Shown: positions 42,835 to 52,907, numbered from the stretch's first letter. The stretch is 64,000 nucleotides of DNA from Lysinibacillus timonensis (GCF_900291985.1 NZ_LT985980.1:1142001-1206000), one strand, 5' to 3'. Numbers and translations are program-made. The notes: generated by a model from the sequence alone, not told the origin.

Positions 42835-43803
42835 TCATAATAATCGATTAAAAGAAGTTGTTTGTACAGAATTTAGAATTGTTTTGGCAGCTAAAATTTG
42901 CATATGTTTCATAGGAGAAGTTGATTGCCTTAATCCATCAATCCAAGTTGGATATTCCCGTTTATCAATAAATTGTACATTGAATAATGCACCTGGATAA
43001 TCAAAGTAACCATTTCTTGTAAGTAATATTTTCTTAATTGGAATATTTACATCATTCTGTGCAAAGAGTTGGGTAATGACCGATTCCATACGATTTAATT
43101 GTATTAGTGGATTCAATACCTTTCTTTCAAAGTCTCCCACTTTCATGCTCCAAAAACGTTCTCTCTCACTGTTTCCCACATAGACAGCGTGGTTTTCATG
43201 CTCAACAATTGTTATACATAAGCATTCTAATGGTGTTAGAATCATAATATCTAGTTCTACAGGTGCATTTTTCACCTTTATAACGGGATAATAAAAAACT
43301 AAATAATTATCTGGTAGTTTTTGCAATACGGTTCTTAAAAAACTATCTCTGAGGAACTTCGGATCAACAAAGGATCTTTCTTTTAATGTTGAACTAGCCC
43401 ATTTAATTTGAAAATGGAAGAATTGATCTAAAAAGATTCGTTTCAACTCTTCAATAGACTGTGGACTAAAGACGATATTTGGCTCAAAGAATAAAGTTGT
43501 ACCATCTGCTAAATCATTGTTTAGATCATCGTTCGTATCATTATTTTCATCTTCAAATAGTTCGTATTCTTTCTCACGCTTCTTAAATATTTTTTTAAAT
43601 ACACTAAATCGTTCTTTCTGTTCTTGTTTCAGTTCCTCTTTTATTTCAAATTGATTCCACTTATCTACCAATTCGCCTGCTTCCCATTCCTGTTTCACAC
43701 GTTCCCAACCGTTTTTTTTCATACGAATAAATTGTGCTGGGTATCTATTTAAATCAATTTGGTAGCGTGAAATATAATCTTGAAGCTTTAATAGTTGAGC
43801 CAA
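42835..43803 (-). CDS. NERD-like domain protein of unknown function
   Basis: The 322-residue protein has a basic, charged N-terminal region (residues 1-90, with EELKQEQKERFSVFKKIFKKREKEYELFED, which is coiled-coil-like), then an alpha/beta part in which APVELDIMILTPLECLCITIVEHE resembles the core of NERD (nuclease-related) domains, where D and E-x-K-like residues form an active site. Here the usual lysine is replaced by histidine (EHE), so nuclease activity is doubtful. The TTG at 43803 is favoured as start because AGGAG lies 8 bases before it; an in-frame GTG at 43812 overlaps that site. Function unknown. Confidence 0.6.
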   Translation of the reverse strand: MAQLLKLQDYISRYQIDLNRYPAQFIRMKKNGWERVKQEWEAGELVDKWNQFEIKEELKQEQKERFSVFKKIFKKREKEYELFEDENNDTNDDLNNDLADGTTLFFEPNIVFSPQSIEELKRIFLDQFFHFQIKWASSTLKERSFVDPKFLRDSFLRTVLQKLPDNYLVFYYPVIKVKNAPVELDIMILTPLECLCITIVEHENHAVYVGNSERERFWSMKVGDFERKVLNPLIQLNRMESVITQLFAQNDVNIPIKKILLTRNGYFDYPGALFNVQFIDKREYPTWIDGLRQSTSPMKHMQILAAKTILNSVQTTSFNRLL

Positions 43804-43871
43804 ATCAGACACTCCTCAAAAGTCAAAAAATTAACATCGATATTATTTTACATGATTGTCAGGAAAAAGTA

Positions 43872-43904
43872 AGAGGATAGCTTATAATGCATAAGCTATC
43901 CTTC
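43872..43904 (-). terminator. Terminator of dat
   Basis: AGGATAGCTTAT pairs perfectly with ATAAGCTATCCT around GCATT. The T tract after it (CTTACTTTTTCC) is imperfect but usable. It closes the pepV-dat unit. Confidence 0.75.
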
Positions 43905-43916
43905 TCAATATATATC

Positions 43917-44768
43917 TTAAACTTGAAGTGACTTTGGAATTTTCGTTTCAAACTGTGCTTGTAATTTACGAGTCCATTCCCCAATTTTCCCTTCATTAAT
44001 TGGGGTGCCGTCAACATCAATAACTGGTGTAATTTCAGAAGTAGTAGATGAAACAAATAACTCATCCATTTCTAATGCTTGCGCTTTTGTAAATGCTTCT
44101 TCTTTCACTGGTAACGTTATTTCCTCAGCGCATTGTAATATTACACTACGAGTTATGCCCTTTAGAATATAGTTATCAGCGGGATGTGTATAAAGGATAC
44201 CATCTTTGATGCCAAAAACATTCGTTGATGAGCCTTCTGTAATCCTTTCACCGCGATGTAGGATTGCTTCATAGCAGCCTTTCTCATATGCTTCTTGCTT
44301 AGCAAGTACTGCACCTAAAAGGTTTAGTGATTTAATATCACAACGTAGCCAACGAATGTCTTCAACAAACGTAGCTTTAACTCCATTTTTAAAATTAGCA
44401 ACCGGCCGATCTGCTTCTTTAGTGTACGCAGTAATGACTGGTTTAACAGTGTCTGCTGGAAAATTGTGAATTCTAGGTGAAGCTCCTCTAGTTATTTGAA
44501 AATAAATATGTCCTGTTCCTAATTCATTCTTTTCTACTAACTCGTATAAAAGCTTATGCAGTTTATCTTTTGTGTACGGGATTGCAATTCGAATTTTTTC
44601 CGCACTTAGATATAGTCGGTCGATATGCTCATCGACAGTAAACATTTCACCATTATAAACTTTAATAACTTCGTAAACACCATCACCAAATTGGTAACCA
44701 CGGTCTTCTTTATCTACAACAACTTTACTATCATCTACAATTTGGTCATTCCATAATGTATAACCCAT
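43917..44768 (-). CDS. dat: D-amino acid (D-alanine) aminotransferase Dat
   Basis: This PLP class IV aminotransferase makes D-glutamate and D-alanine for the cell wall. The protein has 283 residues from ATG 44768, chosen because AAAGG and GAGG lie before it while the in-frame ATG at 44777 overlaps the ribosome site. GYTLWNDQIV, FGDGVYEVIKVYNG, the PLP lysine Lys146 in RCDIKSLNLL, and EGSSTNVFGI are typical of Bacillus D-AAT. It lies 13 bases after pepV. Confidence 0.94.
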   Translation of the reverse strand: MGYTLWNDQIVDDSKVVVDKEDRGYQFGDGVYEVIKVYNGEMFTVDEHIDRLYLSAEKIRIAIPYTKDKLHKLLYELVEKNELGTGHIYFQITRGASPRIHNFPADTVKPVITAYTKEADRPVANFKNGVKATFVEDIRWLRCDIKSLNLLGAVLAKQEAYEKGCYEAILHRGERITEGSSTNVFGIKDGILYTHPADNYILKGITRSVILQCAEEITLPVKEEAFTKAQALEMDELFVSSTTSEITPVIDVDGTPINEGKIGEWTRKLQAQFETKIPKSLQV

Positions 44769-44781
44769 TTTCCTCATCCTT

Positions 44782-46179
44782 TTAGTTATTTTTACCGGCT
44801 AACTCAACAATTGTATCGGCGTAAATCGCAGCCGCTTTAATTAAGTTTTCAACCACAACAAATTCATCCTTTTGATGTGCTAGATCCGGCTCTCCAGGGA
44901 ATAGCATTCCAAATGCTACACCTTTTTTCATCGTTCTAGCATATGTCCCTCCACCAGTAGATAGTGCCTTCGAAAAGTCACCAGTATGTTTTCGGTATAC
45001 CCTTAATAAGGTTTGCACAAAATTATCCTCCTCACTTACATAGTGCGGTTGTGAATTGGAAATTAGGTCTAGTGTGAGGGAAGTCTTTCTAAGTTCTAAT
45101 TGAGCTTTTGTTAATTTCTCTTCAAATGGATAAGTCACTGAATAACGCATACTTACTTGTATCGTTCCACCCTTTTTATGATCAAATACTATTATCCCTG
45201 GATTAAGCGTTGTCGGACCTGACATTTCATCTTCATAGTTTAATTGTATTGCTGAACCATTATGATCATTTTCAAAGACGGTTAAAATAAATTCAACAAA
45301 TTCTTTGCTAGCGCCTGTTTTCACATAATCCTTCAAAAATTTGCAAAGCAAAACAGCAGCGTTACGTCCTTTTTCTGGTTCCATTGCATGTACAGACTTA
45401 CCATGAACAGTTATATTATATTGATTGCCTTCTACTATTATAGTACCATCCGTGTTATTTTCCTCTAAAAATAGTTGAAAATCGTGTAAGACACTAGAGT
45501 TTACACTACGCAACCTTACTTCTGCTTTATCTGGCACCATATTCGTTCGTTTTCCAGACTGAAATGATATTATTTCTTCATTTTCTAGCATAGGATGGTG
45601 TAAAGAGAACTGCAGTGTCGCTATACCTTTTTCAGCATTAATTAATGGAAAGTCTGCATCAGGTGCAAACCCAATGGTCGGCATTTCTTCTTTTTTGAAA
45701 TATCTGTCGACACATCTAAAACCGCTTTCTTCATCGGTTCCAATAATCATTCGCACTCTCTTATTTAGTATAATTCCTGCATCTTTTATCATTTTCAATG
45801 CAAGCCAAGCGGCAATCGTAGGTCCTTTATCGTCAATTGCACCACGACCAAAAAGTTTTCCATCCACCACTTCACCCTTAAAAGGAGGAAAAGTCCAATC
45901 ATTTCCCGCGGGGACAACATCGACATGACATAAAATGCCGAGTATCTCATCTCCTTGCCCCATTTCAATATGACCAGCAACATTATCAATATTTTTTGTA
46001 TTGAAGCCGTAGTGATTGCCTTTGTTTAACATCCAAAGCAATGCTTTTAACGGTCCTTGTCCAAATGGTGCATTATCTGTTGCAGTCTCTGTACTAAGAA
46101 TACTTTCAATTTGTATTAATTGTTGTAACTCAGTAATTAATTCTTCTTTTCTAGATTTTGCAATCTCATACCAATCCAA
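44782..46179 (-). CDS. pepV: Dipeptidase PepV (M20 family)
   Basis: A cytoplasmic two-zinc dipeptidase of 465 residues. Metal and catalytic motifs are LCHVDVVPAG (about 84-93), FGRGAIDDKGP, GTDEESGFRCVD and the final AHQKDEF. The start codon is TTG with GGAGG 8 bases upstream. B. subtilis YtjP is the syntenic homologue. It is co-transcribed with dat, which could recycle amino acids from wall peptides, though PepV mostly acts on general dipeptides. Confidence 0.92.
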   Translation of the reverse strand: MDWYEIAKSRKEELITELQQLIQIESILSTETATDNAPFGQGPLKALLWMLNKGNHYGFNTKNIDNVAGHIEMGQGDEILGILCHVDVVPAGNDWTFPPFKGEVVDGKLFGRGAIDDKGPTIAAWLALKMIKDAGIILNKRVRMIIGTDEESGFRCVDRYFKKEEMPTIGFAPDADFPLINAEKGIATLQFSLHHPMLENEEIISFQSGKRTNMVPDKAEVRLRSVNSSVLHDFQLFLEENNTDGTIIVEGNQYNITVHGKSVHAMEPEKGRNAAVLLCKFLKDYVKTGASKEFVEFILTVFENDHNGSAIQLNYEDEMSGPTTLNPGIIVFDHKKGGTIQVSMRYSVTYPFEEKLTKAQLELRKTSLTLDLISNSQPHYVSEEDNFVQTLLRVYRKHTGDFSKALSTGGGTYARTMKKGVAFGMLFPGEPDLAHQKDEFVVVENLIKAAAIYADTIVELAGKNN

Positions 46180-46504
46180 ATTTAGGCACCTCCATATTTA
46201 TCACTATTTTACTATTTCTAATTAAAAAAACAATTGAGGTACATACATTATTTGTCATAGTCTGTAAAATCATATCTAATAAAATGGAGAATTATTTGTA
46301 AATTTTATATTAATTATTTGAGAATTATGGAATTTTTAATAGTTTACTGATATAATGGCCATGTCAAGAGATTATATTGACAAAAAATTCTGAATAAAAG
46401 GGGATGTCTAAGGCAGAAATTTAAAAGCCTGTGCTCCTTTCGCACAATAGTGTCGTCCGCTAGTCTTTGCCATGAGAATTAAGATCGAAGGAGTGGTTCA
46501 TTTA
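46180..46504. other. Divergent region pepV/ytzE with a structured ytzE leader
   Basis: A TATAAT on the plus strand at 46351-46356 has no good -35. The following 140-base leader of ytzE includes AGGC-N12-GCCT (46411-46430) and a hairpin TGTGC-N7-GCACA (46430-46446), then a GC-richer piece, GTGTCGTCCGC. GGCA near 46412 and TGCC near 46468 could close an outer stem. No known RNA family is recognised. Confidence 0.45.
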
Positions 46505-46726
46505 ATGAAACCAACTACTGACAGAATGCTTAATCGTATTAAAGACGTGTATATGTTTATCCTAGATAAGGGTGTGGTATCTACACAGGATTTAGTCGAA
46601 GAGTTCAACATCACTCCTCGCACCATTCAAAGAGATTTGAATGTGTTAGCCTTCAATGATTTGGTCACGAGCCCAAGTCGAGGCAAATGGACAACGACGA
46701 AGAAAAAAGTAAAGTTAACATCTTAG
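46505..46726 (+). CDS. ytzE: YtzE-family small DeoR-type HTH protein
   Basis: The 73-residue protein is a lone DeoR-type winged helix (MLNRIKDVYMFILDKGVVST, VEEFNITPRTIQRDLNVLAF), followed by a basic tail SPSRGKWTTTKKKVK. It is nearly collinear with B. subtilis YtzE. It lacks the sugar-phosphate effector domain of full DeoR proteins. The ATG at 46505 has AAGGAG 11 bases upstream; an in-frame ATG at 46472 has no ribosome site. Its target genes are unknown. It is conserved beside the pseudouridine synthase gene. Confidence 0.9.
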   Translation: MKPTTDRMLNRIKDVYMFILDKGVVSTQDLVEEFNITPRTIQRDLNVLAFNDLVTSPSRGKWTTTKKKVKLTS

Positions 46727-46767
46727 AATTTAAGAGTTCCGTAAATATTACGAGATTCTATTCATAC

Positions 46768-46802
46768 AAAAAGAATGACCTTTCGTCGGGGTCATTCTTT
46801 TC
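46768..46802. terminator. Bidirectional terminator between ytzE and the pseudouridine synthase gene
   Basis: AAAAGAATGACC pairs perfectly with GGTCATTCTTTT, flanked by A and T runs on both sides, so it works for both convergent genes. Confidence 0.85.
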
Positions 46803-46823
46803 TTTTCTTATATAGTTTTTTAT

Positions 46824-47537
46824 TTATCTATTTACTTTTAGAGCTTCAAGTTCTTCCTCTGTTAACTCACGATAATCCCCTAACTCTAAACTTTCATCAA
46901 GAGTTAAACTCCCCATAGATATTCGTTTTAAATAAGTTACTTTTTTATTACGCGCTTCAAACATTCTTTTTACTTGATGAAATTTACCTTCTTGAATCGT
47001 TAACTCAATTTCAGAATTAGGACCTGATTTTAATATATTTAAAATACCAGGTTTCGTCATATAACCGTCGTCTAGCTCCACACCCATATTAAATGCTTCA
47101 ACATCGTCTTCCGTTACTATGCCACTAATTTTAGCATAATACGTTTTGGGTACATGTTTTTTCGGAGATAGTAAGTTATGAGCTAAAACTCCATCATTTG
47201 TTAGTAATAGAAGACCTTCTGTATCCTTATCGAGCCGTCCTACAGGAAATGGTTTGAAATGTTGCGCAAGCGGGTCTAATAAGTCAATTACTGTTTCGTC
47301 AAATAGATCCTCAGTTGCTGAAATGACTCCTGGAGGTTTATTCATCATTAAGTAAATATATTCTGTATATTGAACCCTCTCATCAAACACTGACACATTC
47401 TGTTTTTCTGGATCCACCTGCATACTTGAATCTTTTACAACTTCACCATCAACTGTAACTGCTTTTTGTTTAAGTAATTGTTTGACTTCTTTTCGTGAAC
47501 CGTAACCCATATTTGCTAACAGCTTATCTAAACGCAT
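46824..47537 (-). CDS. RsuA/RluB-family rRNA pseudouridine synthase
   Basis: The 237-residue enzyme has an N-terminal S4 RNA-binding domain (MRLDKLLANMGYGSRKEVKQ) and the catalytic motif GRLDKDTEGLLLLTNDG with the nucleophile Asp103. EGKFHQVKRMFEA is the conserved C-terminal motif. It modifies a uridine in 16S or 23S rRNA; which one cannot be told from the sequence alone. B. subtilis YtzG is the syntenic homologue. AGGAGG precedes the ATG. It is followed upstream by murJ with a 9-base gap. Confidence 0.92.
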   Translation of the reverse strand: MRLDKLLANMGYGSRKEVKQLLKQKAVTVDGEVVKDSSMQVDPEKQNVSVFDERVQYTEYIYLMMNKPPGVISATEDLFDETVIDLLDPLAQHFKPFPVGRLDKDTEGLLLLTNDGVLAHNLLSPKKHVPKTYYAKISGIVTEDDVEAFNMGVELDDGYMTKPGILNILKSGPNSEIELTIQEGKFHQVKRMFEARNKKVTYLKRISMGSLTLDESLELGDYRELTEEELEALKVNR

Positions 47538-47546
47538 ATAAGCCTC

Positions 47547-49163
47547 CTATTTTAACCCGACTTTTGTAGCGAGTCTTGTTATTCGTTCGCCTAACATTTT
47601 TTGTGCTAGACCTAGTCTAAATGATAAATATCCATACACTGCAATACCAACCGCTACACAAATTAAGGAGATAATAACTGCTGATAATTTACTATCAACG
47701 GGTCCCATGATTGAAATTAATAATTTTTGTGTAATGAATACAGCAATTGTCATGACTAAGGATAAGATTGTGATTAGTATAATTCGGCGTGTGACCATTT
47801 TTGATTGATAATTTAAAACCTTTTTTAAGACAATTAAATTAATAATAATTGAAATTCCATATCCAATTGCTGTTGCAAGTATTGCACCATCAGCTTGCAT
47901 TGCTTTTACTAATGGTGTATTCAGCATTAATTTAACTAATATTCCAGTTAATAAACTAAAGATGATCCATTTCTGATAATCAATTCCTTGTAGTAGGGCA
48001 GCAGTAACTTGGAATAAAGCAAATAGAATAGCAATTGGTGCATAGTGTGCTAAAACACTAGCTCCCATTTCACTTTCCGAATACAACATAAAGTAGATTT
48101 CATTTGCTAAAACTGAAATTCCTAATGTTGCGGGTAACGTAATGAAAAAAAGTATTTGATAAGATTTATCCATAGCATTACGTAGTAATTTGTACTCACC
48201 TTGAGTGAAATACTTCGTAATTGTTGGTATCAAAGCTAAAGACAAACTAGTAGCCAACATCACTGGAATAATGACTACTTTATGCGTTGTGAAGTTAATC
48301 ATCATTAAATATTTGTCTGAAACTGCAGACATTCCGATAGATGCCATTGCACCATTAAACGTTAACATATCGACTAATTGGAACAATGGATTCGCAAGTC
48401 CTACAAAAATGATTGGTATAGAGAACGTTAACACTTCTTTGTAAATTGTTGATAGTTCTAAATTAGAAGTGGTAACTGTACTTCGACTACGTAACAATTG
48501 AAATTCTGGTTTATATTTTTTCCAATAGTACCCTAGTACAAATAATCCACCAATTGCACCAACGAAAGCAGCAAATACTGAAAGTGAAATAGCCGTTTCT
48601 GGATGTCCTTTTAGAAGAACAACAATGATAAATGATCCAAGTAAAAGGAAGATAATACGAACAATTTGTTCAATCAATTGAGAAATTGCTGTAGGTTGCA
48701 TTTTATCATAGCCTTGGAAAAATCCTCGTATTAAGCTCATGATGGGAACCACTATTAATGCATAACTTACCCATCTTATAACCGTTGCCACTTGTTCAAC
48801 TGTAAATGCTTGTTCTTCACTTTTAATCACCACTTGTGCAATTGGTGTAGCTAATAAATTTAGAACAAAGAAGGCTGCGAATCCAGTAATCGTCATGACG
48901 AGCATTCCAGACTTCATTAACTTATATCCTGACTCATAATCTCCCAATGTATTATATTTAGAAACAAATTTTGATACGGCTAAAGGTAGACCTGATATCG
49001 CTATACTCAACATTATGGAATACGGTATGTAAGCGTATTGATACAATGCAATATTTTCTTCTCCAATAATTGCATAAAAAGGAAAAATGTAAATTAACCC
49101 AAGCACTTTTGATAAAAACATACCTATTGTTAATATCGCAGTACCCTTCATCAAAGAGGACAT
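47547..49163 (-). CDS. murJ: Lipid II flippase MurJ (YtgP, MOP superfamily)
   Basis: This membrane protein of 538 residues has about 14 hydrophobic helices and the polysaccharide-transport family start MKGTAILTIGMFLSKVLGLIY. B. subtilis YtgP is the MurJ flippase that carries lipid II across the membrane for cell wall synthesis. Internal family features are IRGFFQGYDKMQPTAISQ and LLQGIDYQKWI. The ATG at 49163 is preferred since AGG lies 9 bases upstream; the ATG at 49172 overlaps the ribosome site. It is transcribed just ahead of the pseudouridine synthase. Confidence 0.9.
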   Translation of the reverse strand: MSSLMKGTAILTIGMFLSKVLGLIYIFPFYAIIGEENIALYQYAYIPYSIMLSIAISGLPLAVSKFVSKYNTLGDYESGYKLMKSGMLVMTITGFAAFFVLNLLATPIAQVVIKSEEQAFTVEQVATVIRWVSYALIVVPIMSLIRGFFQGYDKMQPTAISQLIEQIVRIIFLLLGSFIIVVLLKGHPETAISLSVFAAFVGAIGGLFVLGYYWKKYKPEFQLLRSRSTVTTSNLELSTIYKEVLTFSIPIIFVGLANPLFQLVDMLTFNGAMASIGMSAVSDKYLMMINFTTHKVVIIPVMLATSLSLALIPTITKYFTQGEYKLLRNAMDKSYQILFFITLPATLGISVLANEIYFMLYSESEMGASVLAHYAPIAILFALFQVTAALLQGIDYQKWIIFSLLTGILVKLMLNTPLVKAMQADGAILATAIGYGISIIINLIVLKKVLNYQSKMVTRRIILITILSLVMTIAVFITQKLLISIMGPVDSKLSAVIISLICVAVGIAVYGYLSFRLGLAQKMLGERITRLATKVGLK

Positions 49164-49312
49164 GTAATCCATCCTATCTATAGTAGGCTGTGAAATATTG
49201 ATTTCAAACAGACTAACTTAATTTCTTGTGTTTTTACTTGGAAATGTTTTATGTATAAAAAAGTCAAAATTGTTCTATTTATCATTATAAAGAAATGTAT
49301 AAATTTCTTCAT

Positions 49313-49362
49313 TTAAAAAGACATAGTTCGGCCTTCATTTAGGCCGAACTGATGTCCTTTCT
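49313..49362 (-). terminator. Terminator of asnB
   Basis: On the minus strand GGACAT-N3-TTCGGCC pairs with GGCCGAA-N2-ATGTC and is followed by TTTTTAAATG. It lies about 105 bases after asnB. The remaining bases between murJ and asnB (49164-49468) show no gene. Confidence 0.8.
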
Positions 49363-49468
49363 TTTGCCGATCAACATTAACACGAAAAATTAAAGTACTA
49401 GTACAAAAGAATTTTCAATCTTTTGATATAGCCCTTACAAGTTACTTATATTGAACGCTAATTTCAAT

Positions 49469-51328
49469 TTATGCAGCTACTTCATCAATAAAGAAACGTT
49501 TATACCATACAAGGAATACGTAAACAGTCCAAATATAGCGGGCGCGATTGGCCTTACCTGTATAATGTTCATCTAAATAGCCTACCAATTGATTCACATC
49601 GAAGAATTCATGAGTGAAATCTGCTTGGAATAATTCTTTAACCATGTTGTAGTATTTCTCTTCACGTAACCAATGACGAATTGGGACTGGGAAACCTAAC
49701 TTTTTACGGTTTGCCCATTCTTCTGGCAATTCACCGTTAGCAGCAAGTCGTAAAGCATATTTTGTATCAATATCGTTAACGCGATATTTTGATGGAATAT
49801 TTTTTGCTAACTCCATTACTTCTTTATCTAAGAATGGAACACGTAATTCCAATGAATGGGCCATACTCATTCGATCCGCTTTTAGCAAAATATCACCTGG
49901 CATCCATAAGTTTAAATCTAAATATTGCATTTTCGAAACATCATCATGACCTTTTACTTCATCGTAGATTCGTTTAGTAATAGATTTCACAGTTGGTCCA
50001 TTACGGAATTCAGGCTTCAACACGTTATAAGCATCGTCTTCATCCCATACTACAGCTTCTCCGATGAAACGTTCCTCAACTGTTTGTCCACCTTTAATAA
50101 GGAAGTTTGAAATTTTATTTTTTGGCATTTTTTCTGCAACACCGCGAATTACTTTACGAAGTCCTAATGGAACTTTTTCATAAGTCTCCATTTTTTTAGA
50201 GTTTTGATACCATTCGTAACCACCAAAAATTTCATCTGCCCCTTCACCTGACAAAACAACCGTAACATCTTTACTTGCTAATTCACAAAGGAAATAAAGA
50301 GGAACACTAGATGGGTTCGATTGTGGCTCGTCCATGTGGTATTGAATTGTTGGAAGTGCTTCAAAACATTCTTCAGCTGTAATATATTTACTTTCATTTT
50401 GGATACCTAATATATCGCACAATTCTTTAGAATGCGTTGTTTCATTAAACATTGCCTCATAATCTTTAAAACCAACTGAAAATGTTTTATTAGGTTGCAT
50501 TAAAGCAGTTACATAACTCGAGTCAATCCCACCAGATAGAAAAGCTCCTACTTTAACATCACTGATTTGATGCGCTTCAACCGAATCTTTCATTGTGTGA
50601 CGAATTTCATTTACATAGTGTTCCAAAGAATTCTCATTTTCATGGAACTTTTTATCCCAATAACGTTCCATTTTTGCAATTTTACCATCTTTAATAATCA
50701 TGTAATGCGCAGGTGGTAACTTAAATACACCTTTAAAGAACGTTTCATCCATTGATGAGTATTGGAAAGTTAGGTAAGGGCGAACTGCATCCTTATTTAA
50801 TTCTTTAATGAAAGATGGGTGTGGTAAAAATGACTTGATTTCTGAACCGAAAATAAATGTATTGTCAGTTGTGTGATTTGTATAATAAAGAGGTTTTATA
50901 CCAAAACCATCTCTAGCTATAAACATTTGGTCATTGTTCTTATCCCAAATACAAAAAGCAAACATACCTCGTAATTTTTTAACGAATTCAACACCATATT
51001 CCATATATCCGTAAATTAATACTTCACTATCTGATTTCGTTTTAAATTGGTGACCTTTTGAAATTAAATCATCACGTAATTGTTGAAAATTATAAATTTC
51101 ACCATTGAAAACTAGAACAATACTTCCATCGGCACTATAAAGTGGCTGGTTCGCAACATCTGATAAATCAATAATACTTAGACGTCTAAATCCTAAAGTA
51201 ACTTGTTCATCTGTATGTATACCACCGCTATCAGGACCGCGATGAATAATTGTATTCATCATACTTTCAATTGTTTTAGAATGATCTATAATATTTGTTC
51301 CGTTAATATAGCCAATAAATCCGCACAT
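49469..51328 (-). CDS. asnB: Asparagine synthetase, glutamine-hydrolysing (AsnB)
   Basis: The enzyme makes asparagine from aspartate, ATP and glutamine ammonia. The ATG at 51328 is chosen because it places the catalytic cysteine at position 2 (MCGFIGY), as in all class II glutaminases, and because GAGGTG lies 6 bases before it; an in-frame GTG at 51337 is part of the ribosome site. The protein is 619 residues. The glutaminase domain shows RRLSIIDLSD and NGEIYNF; the synthetase domain has the pyrophosphate loop LSGGIDSSYV (about 265) and SGEGADEIFGGY. It is divergent from the flavoprotein gene. Confidence 0.94.
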   Translation of the reverse strand: MCGFIGYINGTNIIDHSKTIESMMNTIIHRGPDSGGIHTDEQVTLGFRRLSIIDLSDVANQPLYSADGSIVLVFNGEIYNFQQLRDDLISKGHQFKTKSDSEVLIYGYMEYGVEFVKKLRGMFAFCIWDKNNDQMFIARDGFGIKPLYYTNHTTDNTFIFGSEIKSFLPHPSFIKELNKDAVRPYLTFQYSSMDETFFKGVFKLPPAHYMIIKDGKIAKMERYWDKKFHENENSLEHYVNEIRHTMKDSVEAHQISDVKVGAFLSGGIDSSYVTALMQPNKTFSVGFKDYEAMFNETTHSKELCDILGIQNESKYITAEECFEALPTIQYHMDEPQSNPSSVPLYFLCELASKDVTVVLSGEGADEIFGGYEWYQNSKKMETYEKVPLGLRKVIRGVAEKMPKNKISNFLIKGGQTVEERFIGEAVVWDEDDAYNVLKPEFRNGPTVKSITKRIYDEVKGHDDVSKMQYLDLNLWMPGDILLKADRMSMAHSLELRVPFLDKEVMELAKNIPSKYRVNDIDTKYALRLAANGELPEEWANRKKLGFPVPIRHWLREEKYYNMVKELFQADFTHEFFDVNQLVGYLDEHYTGKANRARYIWTVYVFLVWYKRFFIDEVAA

Positions 51329-51563
51329 ATTTTTCACCTCGTGCTAAAAAATGCAATACAAATATATCATACCATGAATATTATTTTGTATGATACAGTA
51401 GTTACGATAAAAGATTATAAAACTTTAATACTAAACATTCAATGAACGTTTAACAGAAGTAGTTTTAGTAAGATAATAGTATATTGATCCTTATATAGTT
51501 GTTCCCAACTTTTATCAGTTTTAAATTAAAACAAAACAATCTAAAGAAAGTGAGTCTCTAAAC

Positions 51564-52817
51564 ATGTATGACGTTATTGTAATCGGTGGGGGTCCCTCTG
51601 GTTTAATGGCGGCTATTGCTGCTGGTGAACAAAAGAAACGAGTATTATTAATTGAAAAAGGAAATAAACTCGGAAAAAAACTTGCCATTTCAGGTGGTGG
51701 TAGATGCAATGTAACAAATCGATTATCTGTTGATGAAATTGTGAAACATATTCCAGGAAATGGGCGCTTTTTATACAGTCCGTTTACTGTTTATAACAAT
51801 GATGATATCATTCAATTCTTTGAAGGACTAGGTGTTCCACTTAAAGAAGAAGATCATGGCCGTATGTTCCCTAAATCCGACCGTGCACAAGATGTAGTCA
51901 GTGCATTAATCAATGAATTAAAACGATTAGATGTTGAAATTAGACTACAAACAGCTGTGAGTAAATTGTTGATGGATGATGAAAAAATTTTAGGGGTTAG
52001 ATTACAAAATGGTGAAGAAATTCAATCTAAGGCCGTAATAGTAGCTGTCGGTGGAAAGGCTGTTCCGCAAACGGGTTCGACAGGTGATGGCTATCCATGG
52101 GCTGAAAGAGCAGGTCATACAGTCACAGAACTATATCCTACTGAGGTTCCGGTTACCTCAAAAGAACCATTTATTGTCTCACGAGAATTACAAGGTTTAG
52201 CTTTACGTGATGTAGCAGTATCCGTGTTAAATAAAAAAGGAAAACCAATTATTACTCATCAAATGGATATGTTATTTACTCATTTTGGTGTAAGTGGACC
52301 AGCCATTTTACGATGCAGTCAATTTGTCGTAAAAGAACTGAAGAAAAGTGGAGCTCCTGTGACAATTCGTATTCAAACATTAACTGACTATAATGAAGAA
52401 ACTTGTTTTCAATACTTAAGTAAGTTAGCAAAAGATGAGCCGAAGAAGACGTTGAAGAATGTATGGAAATCAATTGCTCCTGAAAGATGGTTACTATTTT
52501 TATTAGATCGGGTTCATATTGACCATTCTCTAACAGTAGCTGAAATTTCACAAGAGAAAATTCGACTACTTGCCCATGAGCTTGTCTCCTTTACAATGGA
52601 AGTCCACGGAACACAACCTTTAGAAAAAGCATTTGTAACGGGTGGTGGTATTTCAGTAAAAGAAATTGAGCCGAAAACTATGGCATCGAAGAAAAAATAC
52701 GGATTATTTTTCTGCGGAGAAATATTAGATATCCATGGTTACACGGGTGGATATAATATTACTTCCGCGCTTGTAACAGGACGTATTGCTGGAATGAGTG
52801 CAGGATCTTTAGATTAG
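51564..52817 (+). CDS. ytfP: YtfP/HI0933-type NAD(P)/FAD-dependent oxidoreductase
   Basis: The 417-residue flavoprotein opens with the FAD dinucleotide fold [18 protein letters not shown] and continues with the family signature [18 protein letters not shown], ending with [20 protein letters not shown] and [14 protein letters not shown]. Such HI0933/BaiN-type proteins are widespread; substrates are mostly unknown. B. subtilis YtfP is the syntenic homologue. The ATG follows AAAGTGAG by about 9 bases. A terminator follows, and the next gene is convergent. Confidence 0.88.
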   Translation: MYDVIVIGGGPSGLMAAIAAGEQKKRVLLIEKGNKLGKKLAISGGGRCNVTNRLSVDEIVKHIPGNGRFLYSPFTVYNNDDIIQFFEGLGVPLKEEDHGRMFPKSDRAQDVVSALINELKRLDVEIRLQTAVSKLLMDDEKILGVRLQNGEEIQSKAVIVAVGGKAVPQTGSTGDGYPWAERAGHTVTELYPTEVPVTSKEPFIVSRELQGLALRDVAVSVLNKKGKPIITHQMDMLFTHFGVSGPAILRCSQFVVKELKKSGAPVTIRIQTLTDYNEETCFQYLSKLAKDEPKKTLKNVWKSIAPERWLLFLLDRVHIDHSLTVAEISQEKIRLLAHELVSFTMEVHGTQPLEKAFVTGGGISVKEIEPKTMASKKKYGLFFCGEILDIHGYTGGYNITSALVTGRIAGMSAGSLD

Positions 52818-52854
52818 GTAATTTAACAATGTTGTTATCATTTCAACATTGAAG

Positions 52855-52890
52855 AAGTGGGTGTACTATATGAGTTACCCACTTTTATTA
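52855..52890 (+). terminator. Terminator of ytfP
   Basis: AAGTGGGT and ACCCACTT form an 8-bp stem followed by TTATTATT. A second small dyad, AATGTTG-N9-CAACATT, lies just before it (52828-52850). Confidence 0.65.
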
Positions 52891-52907
52891 TTACAGCACA
52901 TGTTAAT

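Noticed and set aside
42790-42875. Frame after the NERD-like gene reading DYYDFDKGHAGGDIIEK
   Set aside because: It looks protein-like, but has an upstream stop and no usable start codon, and would overlap the NERD-like gene end. A sequencing frameshift at the NERD-like C-terminus is possible but cannot be shown.
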